Positions 55,416 to 64,000 of a stretch of DNA of 64,000 nucleotides are shown piece after piece. The stretch's first letter is position 1. Each line of letters starts with the position of its first letter. The notes below the pieces were generated by a model that was not told the DNA's origin, made no database searches, and saw only the letters and a program-made list of their open reading frames with translations. This DNA is from Loripinus fragilis (taxonomy: Eukaryota > Mollusca > Bivalvia > Lucinida > Lucinidae): positions 76,091,018 to 76,155,017 of the forward strand of contig OZ026516.1 in NCBI GenBank assembly GCA_964019695.1, read 5' to 3'. The translations under genes were made by a program, and so were the position numbers.

Positions 55416-55691
55416 GCCTATCTGTCTTTTTGTCTGTCTGTCCGCCTGCCAGTAGGTCTGTCCGTCTGTCTATCTGTGTCTTATCTGTCTGTCTGTCTGC
55501 CTACCTGCTTCCCTGTCTGTTTGTCGATCCGCCCATTTGCTTACCTGCCTATATGTCAGTTTGTCTGTATGTGTGTCTCTCTGTCAGTCTGTTTTTGTCC
55601 GTCCGTCCATCTGTCTGTCTGTTTTTGTGTCTGTTTGTGTCTTTTCTGTCTGTCTCTCTATCTACCTGCCTGTCTGTCTGTCTGCCTGCCT

Positions 55692-55725
<34 letters not shown>

Positions 55726-55770
55726 ATGTCTGTCTGTCTGTTTGTCTGTATGTTGTATGTCTGTCTATCT
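55109..55770 (+). repeat. CTGT microsatellite and poly-T in the inter-ORF region
   Basis: Tetranucleotide CTGT repeats with point variants over ~660 bp and a 33-T run at 55691-55723. It is pyrimidine-rich on the coding strand. Its length is probably variable between copies. Confidence 0.95.
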
Positions 55771-55955
55771 TTTATATATTTCAAAGCAATTAATCTCGCG
55801 TTAACGTTTTAATAATAACAGAGATATACAATTTGAAAGTTATATATTGTAGCAAGCATATGGTCTTGTAATCAGTTAAATAGTTATACTCATCTTCACT
55901 TTTTACAGAACACGAAAAGTCACGACTTCGCTCAAAATACGTCATAGACGCAAAT

Positions 55956-58900
55956 ATGCAGTTTTCTAGTTTTCAGAATAGTAAGTCAGGTTATCAGAAA
56001 TATTTGCGCGTCGGCCACTGGAATTTAAATGGTATAATATCCAAACAGTTTGGTAACAAATTAGAGATGCAAGAAGTTTATGATAAGGTCAAACAATTTG
56101 ATTTGTTCGGGGTCAGCGAAACTCATTTATTGCCGAAAAATGGAAAGCAAGATTTTCATTCGTATAGAAAACATGGTAATCGCCGTAACTACGGCAGCGG
56201 GGGGATTTCAATTTATATTAAGAACAATATAGTTAATGGTACTTCCGTTATACATGGTGAGTCATCAGATTGTATGTGGGTATGCTTAAAAAAGTCATTT
56301 TTTCAATTAGAGTAAGACATTTATGTTTGTTTCATATATGTACCTCCTGTAAATTCTACATTTACAAATTCTCAAGATAACAACTCATTTGAGTTGCTTG
56401 AAAATGATGTTTGCAAATTCAAATCTAAAGGAAGGGTTATTTTAATGGGAGATTTTAACAGTCGGACCAGCACATCACCAGATTTTAATGTCACCGATGA
56501 TGATAAATATACCCCGGTGCCAGACCAGTATAATAGCGATGAGCACGAATCACTTTATAATCGTGAAAACGAAGACATATGTTCTGTAAATGAATATGGT
56601 AAAAAATTGCTAGAATTGTGCATTGAAACTGAACTCAGAATTTTGAATGGTAGAATGTTAGGTGACTTGGAGGGTAAACTTACATGTCATAAATGGAATG
56701 GTTCCTCAACGGTGGATTATGGGATAGTGCAAAATAGCTTGTTTAAAGAGATTGATTTTTTCAAAGTTTATGATTTGATGGGTCACTTATCTGATCATTG
56801 TCTTATTTCATTAGGACTGAAATGTAATTTTAAAGCCACAGCAAGTTGTAATTCGAACATATATAAACTAGAGAATAATTTCAAATGGGACACTCAATCT
56901 GAATTGATTTATAAATCAACTTTAGTTTCAAGCAGTGTAGGCAAAAAGATAAAGGATATTTTGAATTCAGGGTCTGATATGACTGTTGAAGACATGACCA
57001 ACAACGTAAATGACATATTACTTAATTCTGCAAAACAAGCATTGCAACAAAAGAAACACATGAAAAGGTCAACAAAAAAGAAAAAGAAATGGTTTGATAG
57101 AGATTGTTTCTCTCTAAGAAAAGAAGTTATAAAACTTAGTAGACAATTATGTAGAGCAAATGCGACTCATGAAACACGAATTCTATTTTTTCAAAAGAAA
57201 AAGGAACTTAGGCGTTTAATCAAGACAAAGAAAAAATCGTTTAAACAACATATACTAGATCAATTAAATGACATGTCAGATAGTAACCCAAAACATTACT
57301 GGAATTTAGTTAAAGAACTCAAAGAACTTGATGCAAATTCAGTAAATGGAACCAACCCAATTTCGCCTGAAGATTGGTTGAAACATTTTAGCAAACTTTT
57401 GTTTGATGATAAACAGAATAGTTCACTATTGGAAGAAAGAATCAATGAGATGTTGTCTTGTAATTCTTTTTCTGATCTGGACTTCCGTATCACTAATGAT
57501 GAAATCAAAAAGGCAATTAGCAGTCTGAAATGTGGAAAGGCAACGGGGTTGGACAAAATATGCTCTGAAATGATAAAAGCTTCTGTAAATGTTTTACTAT
57601 CTGTTTATGAGAAATTGTTTAATGCAATATTAAGAAGTGGTATTTATCCAACATCCTGGCATGACAGTTATATTTGTCCAATTTATAAGTCTGGCTCACG
57701 AAGCGACCCATCTAACTATAGAGGCATAGCCATAACCAATATTTTAGGTAAAGTGTTCAGTATCATTTTAAACAACAGACTCGAAAAGTTCATAACTTCT
57801 AATAACCTAATAGACGATACACAAATTGGCTTTAAAAAGAATTGAAGAACGTCTGATCACATGTTTATACTACAGACACTTATAGACAAATATGTAAAGA
57901 AGCTAAAATCACCTCTTTATGTTTGTTTTGTGGATTTTAGAAAAGCTTATGACAGTGTGTGGCGTCAGGCTTTAATGTTTAAACTTCTTTCACAAAATGT
58001 ATCTGGTATGTTTTTCAGAATTGTGAAGGAAATGTATATAAACAACAATATCTGTGTTAAAATTAATAATTGCGAAAGAACGATCTTTTTTAAAAGTAAT
58101 GTTGGAGTGCTCCAAGGAGATAATATTAGCCCTCAATTTTTTAACCTTTATATTTCAGACTTTGGGGTAGACGATGACACACCAAAACTAGTCAGCACTC
58201 CTATTAATTGCTTGATGTACGCAGATGACTTAGTTTTAATGTCTAGGTCTGAATCGGGACTACAAATTCTTTTGAATAGGTTAGGTGAATACTGTAGAAA
58301 ATGGCGAATGGAAGTAAATATCGAAAAAACCAAAGCCATGAAATTTAGTGGAAACGGGCACAAATGTAAGTCAGTGTTTATATATAATGGGAAACCTCTT
58401 GAAAATGTAGCTAAATATAAGTATTTAGGAATTGAATTTAGCTCTTCCGGATCATGGAGTAGTGCAATTGCAAATATTTCAAATCGGGGAAAGAAGGCGC
58501 TGTTTTTACTAAAAGGCTATATATGTTCAGGAAATATAAAGCCAGGGTTAGGATTAAAACTGTTCGATCAGATGATAAGGCCTATTTTATGTTATGGCTC
58601 AGAGATTTGGAGCGCTTTTGATGGAAATAAAAAGATCTTTCAAAATATTGATGGAATCCCAAAGTTCCTAGACTCTCTAGATATTGAAAATGTGCATGTT
58701 AAATTTTGTAAGTTTCTTATGGGTGTTAATAAAAGGGCGGTAAATTTAGCTGTAAAAGGGGAACTTGGGCGTTTTCCAGTTGGAATTTCATGTATGCTAC
58801 AGGCTTTTAAATACTGGTATCACATTCAATCATCGAGTAACATTTTACTTCAAGAGGCCCTAGAGGTATCTCAAAACCTTCATGAAGAACGGATATTTAC

Positions 58901-59450
58901 TTGGTTTTCTTTCTTCTCAAGTTTATGCAAATTGGTTAATGTAAAACCGTCTGATGTAACCTTGGAAACTTTTGTTTTACTAAAGGAGAAATTATGTGAT
59001 TATTATATTAGATATTGGTCAGAACGTATAAAAACGTTCAGCAAAATGGACACTTATTGTTTGCTTAAGCAGAGGTTTGGGTTAGAAAACTACATTAGTG
59101 ATGTGGAAAAAAGAGCGCACAGAATAATTCTTTCTAAAATAAGAATAAGCAACCATAGGTTAGCAATTGAAACGGGTAGGTTTTCAAAGACCCCACGAAA
59201 TGAAAGAATTTGCTTGCATTGTAAGACTGACAACTTTTCAGAGATAGATGATGAGCAACATTTGCTTTTAAAATGCTCTAGATTTAGCGAAATAAGAATA
59301 GCTCTTTTTGACCACGTAAGGAAATCCTGTTCAAGGATTGACACATTAAATGATGAAAATAAGTTTATCTACCTTTTGAATTCCAGTGGTTCGACAATTA
59401 AAGAAGTAGCAAAATTTCTGCATTCAGCATATACAGCCCGTTCTGCATAG
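55956..59450 (+). pseudogene. LINE ORF2: APE endonuclease + reverse transcriptase + C-terminal Cys/His motif, two in-frame stops
   Basis: A single frame of 1,165 codons including the terminal stop (Met at 55956) is broken only by TAA at 56313-56315 and TGA at 57843-57845; all three open segments are in the same frame. Endonuclease motifs: GHWNLNGI, GVSETHL (catalytic E), ILMGDFNSRT, STVDYGI, LSDHCLIS (catalytic SDH). RT motifs: SLKCGKATGLDKICSEMIKA, YICPIYKSGSRSDPSNYRGI, the GFKKN block just before the TGA, VCFVDFRKAYDSVW (motif A), GVLQGDNISPQFFNLYISDF (motif B), NCLMYADDLVLMS (catalytic YADD), then KYLGIEF. Near the C-terminus CLHC and DDEQHLLLKCSRF form a CCHC-like motif. No RNase H follows RT; that activity is in ORF1 instead. 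Each stop is one base from a sense codon. This copy cannot make full-length ORF2 without readthrough. Confidence 0.92.
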
Positions 59451-59617
59451 GAGAATAGATATTTTCTTTTTTCAGATACTTCTCTTGTTTAACATTATGC
59501 TAAATGATATATCATTCTTTGTGTTTATGTTGAACATGTTTATGAAAGTATTTTGTGAATGTCTCATATGAAATGAGATGAAACAATAAAATAATTGTAT
59601 TGTATTGTATTGTATTG
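59451..59617 (+). other. LINE 3' UTR and ATTGT-repeat tail
   Basis: A short 3' UTR with AATAAA at 59585-59590 and a tail of about five ATTGT units instead of poly(A). Microsatellite-type 3' tails are usual for CR1/L2-like LINEs and mark the site where target-primed reverse transcription starts. Confidence 0.85.
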
Positions 59618-62600
59618 TAACCAAAACCCAGCCAAAAAGGGTGTATTTTTCTCTATTTTTGCCCTTAAAGCCACGCAGCAAAGGGGGTTGTTTCTCTATA
59701 TTTGCACTTATTCTAACCAAAGCCCTACCAAAAAACGGTGTTTATCTCTATTTTTGTCCTTATTCTTACCAAAGCCCGACCAAAAAAGGCGTTTTCTCTA
59801 TTTTGCCCTTATTCTACCCAAAAACCTAACAAAAATGGTGTGTTTCTATATTTTTGCCATTATTCTAACCAAAGCTCTGCCAAAAAGGATGTTTTTCTCT
59901 ATTTTTGCCCTTATTCTAACGAAAGCTCTACAACAAATAGTGGTTTATTCTATTTTTGCCCTTATTCAAACCAATTCAACTCAAATTTATTAGGAAATCA
60001 CAAAACATTTAACAAACCAAAGCTTTACCAAAAATGGCGCTTTTTTTCATTTCGCCCTTATCCTAACCAAAACCCAGCGCAAAAAGGATGTTTTTTCTCT
60101 TTTTTTGCCCTTATTCTAACGAAAGCTCTACAACAAATAGTGGTTTTCTCTATTTTTGCCCTTAATCTAGCCAAAGCCCTGCAGCAAAGGGGGTTGTTTC
60201 TCTATTTTTGCACTTATTCTAACCAATTCAACTCAAATTTATTTGGAAATCACATTACATATAACAAACCAAAGCTTTACCAAAAATGGCGCTTTTTTTT
60301 CATTTCGCCCTTATCCTAACCAAAACCCAGCCAAAAAGGGTGTTTTTTTTCTCTATTTTTGCCCTTAATCTAACCAAAGCCCTGCAGCAAAGGGGGTTGA
60401 TTCTCTATATTTGCACTTATTCTAACCAAAGCCCTACCAAAAAACGGTGTCTTCTCTATTTTTACCCTTATTCTTACCAAAGCCCGACAATAAAGGCGTT
60501 TTCTCTATTTTGCCCTTATTCTACCAAAAACCTAACAAAAAGGGTGTGTTTCTATATTTTTGCCATTATTCTAACCAAAGCCCTACCAAAAAGGGTGTTT
60601 TTTTCTATTTTTGCCCTTATTCAAACCAATTCAACTCAAATTTATCAGGAAATCACAAAACATTTAACAACCAAAAGCTATACCAAAAATGGCGCTTTTT
60701 TCATTTCGCCTTTATCCTAACCAAAACCCAGCCAAAAAGGGTGTATTTTTCTCTATTTTTGCCCTTAAAGTCCTGCAGCAAAGGGGGTTGTTTCTCTATA
60801 TTTGCACTTATTCTAACCAAAGCCCTACCAAAAAACGGTGTTTTTTCTCTATTTTTGTCCTTATTCTTACCAAAGCCCGACCAAAAAAGGCGTTTTCTCT
60901 ATTTTGCCCTTATTCTACCCAAAAACCTAACAAAAAGGGTGTGTTTCTATATTTTTGCCATTATTCTAACCAAAGCCCTACCAAAAAGGATGTTTTTCTC
61001 TATTTTTGCCCTTATTCTAACGAAAGCTCTACAACAAATAGTGGTTTTCTCTATTTTTGCCCTTATTCAAACCAATTCAACTCAAATATATTAGGAAATC
61101 ACAAAACATTTAACAAACCAAAGCTTTACCAAAAAAGGCGCTTTTTTTCATTTCGCCCTTATCCTAACCAAAACCCAGCCCAAAAAGGGTGTTTTTTCTC
61201 TATTTTTGCCCTTAATCTAGCCAAAGCCCTGCAGCAAAGGGGGTTGTTTCTCTATTTTTGCACTTATTCTAACCAATTCAACTCAAATTTATTTGGAAAT
61301 CACATTACATATAACAAACCAAAGCTTTACCAAAAATGGCGCTTTTTTTTCATTTCGCCCTTATCCTAACCAAAATCCAGCCAAAAAGGGTGTTTTTTCT
61401 CTATTTTTGCCCTTAATCTAACCAAAGCCCTGCAGCAAAGGGGGTTGTTTCTCTATATTTGCACTTATTCTAACCAAAGCCCTACCAAAAAACGGTGTCT
61501 TCTCTATTTTTACCCTTATTCTTACCAAAGCCCGACAATAAAGGCGTTTTCTCTATTTTGCCCTTATTCTACCAAAAACATAACAAAAAGGGTGTGTTTC
61601 TATATTTTTGCCATTATTCTAACCAAGCCCTACCAAAAAGGGTGTTTTTTTCTATTTTTGCCCTTATTCAAACCAATTCAACTCAAATTTATCAGGAAAT
61701 CACAAAACATTTAACAACCCAAAGCTTTACCAAAAATGGCGCTTTTTTCATTTCGCCTTTATCCTAACCAAAACCCAGCCAAAAAGGGTGTATTTTTCTC
61801 TATTTTTGCCCTTAAAGCCCTGCAGCAAAGGGGGTTGTTTCTCTATATTTGCACTTATTCTAACCAAAGCCCTACCAAAAAACGGTGTTTTTTCTCTATT
61901 TTTGTCCTTATTCTTACCAAAGCCCGACCAAAAAAGGCGTTTTCTCTATTTTGCCCTTATTCTACTCAAAAACCTAACAAAAAGGGTGTGTTTCTATATT
62001 TTTGCCATTATTCTAACCAAAGCCCTACCAAAAAGGATGTTTTTCTCTATTTTTGCCCTTATTCTAACGAAAGCTCTACAACAAATAGTGGTTTTCTCTA
62101 TTTTTGCCCTTATTCAAACCAATTCAACTCAAATATATTAGGAAATCACAAAACATTTAACAAACCAAAGCTTTACCAAAAATGGCGCTTTTTTTCATTT
62201 CGCCCTTATCCTAACCAAAACCCAGCCCAAAAAGGGTGTTTTTTCTCTATTTTTGCCCTTAATCTAGCCAAAGCCCTGCAGCAAAGGGGGTTGTTTCTCT
62301 ATTTTTGCACTTATTCTAACCAATTCAACTCAAATTTATTTGGAAATCACATTACATATAACAAACCAAAGCTTTACCAAAAATGGCGCTTTTTTTTCAT
62401 TTCGCCCTTATCCTAACCAAAACCCAGCCAAAAAGGGTGTTTTTTTCTCTATTTTTGCCCTTAATCTAACCAAAGCCCTGCAGCAAAGGGGGTTGATTCT
62501 CTATATTTGCACTTATTCTAACCAAAGCCCTACCAAAAAACGGTGTCTTCTCTATTTTTACCCTTATTCTTACCAAAGCCCGACAATAAAGGCGTTTTCT

Positions 62601-64000
62601 CTATTTTGCCCTTATTCTACCAAAAACCTAACAAAAAGGGTGTGTTTCTATATTTTTGCCATTATTCTAACCAAAGCCCTACCAAAAAGGGTGTTTTTTT
62701 CTATTTTTGCCCTTATTCAAACCAATTCAACTCAAATTTATCAGGAAATCACAAAACATTTAACAACCAAAAGCTATACCAAAAATGGCGCTTTTTTCAT
62801 TTCGCCTTTATCCTAACCAAAACCCAGCCAAAAAGGGTGTATTTTTCTCTATTTTTGCCCTTAAAGTCCTGCAGCAAAGGGGGTTGTTTCTCTATATTTG
62901 CACTTATTCTAACCAAAGCCCTACCAAAAAACGGTGTTTTTTCTCTATTTTTGTCCTTATTCTTACCAAAGCCCGACCAAAAAAGGCGTTTTCTCTATTT
63001 TGCCCTTATTCTACCCAAAAACCTAACAAAAAGGGTGTGTTTCTATATTTTTGCCATTATTCTAACCAAAGCCCTACCAAAAAGGATGTTTTTCTCTATT
63101 TTTGCCCTTATTCTAACGAAAGCTCTACAACAAATAGTGGTTTTCTCTATTTTTGCCCGTATTCAAACCAATTCAACTCAAATATATTAGGAAATCACAA
63201 AACATTTAACAAACCAAAGCTTTACCAAAAATGGCGCTTTTTTTCATTTCGCCCTTATCCTAACCAAAACCCAGCCCAAAAAGGGTGTTTTTTCTCTATT
63301 TTTGCCCTTAATCTAGCCAAAGCCCTGCAGCAAAGGGGGTTGTTTCTCTATTTTTGCACTTATTCTAACCAATTCAACTCAAATTTATTTGGAAATCACA
63401 TTACATATAACAAACCAAAGCTTTACCAAAAATGGCGCTTTTTTTCATTTCGCCCTTATCCTAACCAAAACCCAGCCAAAAAGGGTGTTTTTTTTCTCTA
63501 TTTTTGCCCTTAATCTAACCAAAGCCCTGCAGCAAAGGGGGTTGTTTCTCTATTTTTGCACTTATTCTAACCAATTCAACTCAAATATGTGCAATATTCT
63601 AACCAAAACCCTACCAAAAAACGGTGTTTTTCTCTATTTTTACCCTTATTCTTACCAAAGCCCGACAAAAAAGGAGTTTTCTCTATTTTGCCCTTATTCT
63701 ACCAAAAACCTAACAAAAAGGGTGTGTTTCTATATTTTTGCCATTATTCTAACCAAAGCCCTACCAAAAAGGGTGTTTTTTTTCGATTTTTGCCCTTATT
63801 CAAACCAATTCAACTCAAATTTATCAGGAAATCACAAAACATTTAACAACCCAAAGCTTTACCAAAAATGGTGCTTTTTTCATTTCGCCTTTATCCTTAC
63901 CAAAACCCAGCCAAAAAGGGTGTTTTTTCTCTATTTTTGCCCTTAAAGCCCTGCAGCAAAGGGGGGTTGTTTCTCTATATTTGCACATATTCTAACCAAA
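59618..64000 (+). repeat. higher-order satellite array, right of the retrotransposon
   Basis: 51-bp units interrupted at regular intervals by a segment marked CAATTCAACTCAAAT then a GAAATCACA...ATTT block and ATGGCGCTTTTTTCATTTCG. Marker positions 60224, 60627, 61073; 61274, 61674, 62120; 62321, 62723, 63169; 63370 give a repeating spacing of about 201, 402 and 446 bp, i.e. a higher-order unit of about 1,049 bp present at least three times in full. Consecutive higher-order units are nearly identical, whereas neighbouring 51-bp units differ. The array runs off the window end. Long frames of up to 242 codons in it are by-products of units of 3n length. Confidence 0.93.

Larger units (their letters stand above)
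54851..55955 (+). other. long inter-ORF region of the LINE
   Basis: 1,105 bp separate ORF1 and ORF2. It holds a hairpin (54902-54967), a CTGT-repeat expansion (about 55109-55770) with a T33 tract at 55691-55723, and about 180 bp of unique sequence just before the ORF2 start. The cysteine-, leucine- and serine-rich frames here (up to 238 codons) are the expected translation of CTGT repeats and are not genes. Confidence 0.85.
52312..59617 (+). mobile_element. non-LTR retrotransposon with RNase H1-containing ORF1 (7.3 kb, 5'-truncated)
   Basis: A LINE inserted in the satellite. Order: ORF1 (open from 52313, first Met 52397, stop ending 54850), a 1.1-kb inter-ORF region, ORF2 (55956-59450, two in-frame stops), a short 3' UTR with AATAAA at 59585-59590 and an ATTGT-repeat tail to 59617. 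TAACC lies just before (52307-52311) and after (59618-59622), the probable target duplication (its first base is ambiguous with the tail). Removing 52312-59622 rejoins a satellite unit. ORF2 motifs fit the CR1/L2/Rex1-like side of APE LINEs, but I cannot assign the clade. The 5' end falls inside the RNase H1 hybrid-binding domain, so the promoter and ORF1 start are lost. Confidence 0.92.

Noticed and set aside
55066..55812. Cysteine/serine/leucine-rich frames up to 238 codons between ORF1 and ORF2
   Set aside because: Direct translation of a CTGT microsatellite in three frames; not a protein gene.
59595..63946. Many overlapping frames of 130-242 codons, rich in Phe, Leu and Lys
   Set aside because: They are translations of the minisatellite; unit lengths that are multiples of three keep frames open in several phases at once. 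The repeated 17-residue pattern has no codon bias or start context suggesting a gene.

Overview
This window looks like repeat-dense, AT-rich nuclear DNA from an invertebrate, and a marine mollusc (perhaps a bivalve) is my best guess. The guess rests on the mix of non-LTR, DIRS-like and Penelope-like retroelement relics, a tRNA-headed SINE, many TIR elements and long minisatellite arrays. No species-level marker is present. I see no convincing intact host gene, rRNA or functional tRNA gene, and no CRISPR array. Almost every short reading frame is repeat-derived.

Layout. 1-14.1 kb: several partial copies of one reverse-transcriptase element (called PLE-A here, probably Penelope-like) and its roughly 500-bp 3' region, interleaved on both strands with a ~51-bp minisatellite. 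The same stretch holds a duplicated 1.45-kb segment (1-1464 and 9164-10612), a mariner-type TIR element, and LINE relics, one split by a small TIR element. 14.9-21.0 kb: a decayed DIRS-type retroelement (RT, RNase H, tyrosine recombinase) split inside the recombinase by a 4.4-kb element with ~500-bp inverted ends. 21-28.8 kb: mostly unrecognised sequence, a second RT subfamily relic (PLE-B), a ~47-bp minisatellite and a TG microsatellite. 29-32.7 kb: minisatellite with PLE 3' ends. 32.7-51.4 kb: copies of a multi-kb low-copy repeat (called R here), one of them loaded with three successive TIR-element insertions, plus a SINE with a perfect 13-bp target duplication and a recognisable empty paralogous site. 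51.4-64 kb: a higher-order satellite (about 1,049 bp per higher-order unit) interrupted by a 7.3-kb non-LTR retrotransposon.

The retrotransposon (52312-59617) is the main find. Its first open reading frame fuses a eukaryotic-type RNase H1 (part of the N-terminal hybrid-binding domain plus a catalytic domain with all five expected residues at RNase H1 spacing) to a long coiled coil and an SGNH/GDSL-type hydrolase domain. ORF2 encodes an APE-type endonuclease, a reverse transcriptase and a C-terminal Cys/His motif, and carries two in-frame stop codons. In the non-LTR elements I know, RNase H lies downstream of RT in ORF2; I know of no described element with a hybrid-binding domain plus RNase H1 at the start of ORF1. 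The copy is 5'-truncated inside the hybrid-binding domain. It ends in an ATTGT-repeat tail and sits in the satellite between two TAACC copies; removing it restores the satellite's higher-order spacing to within about one base.
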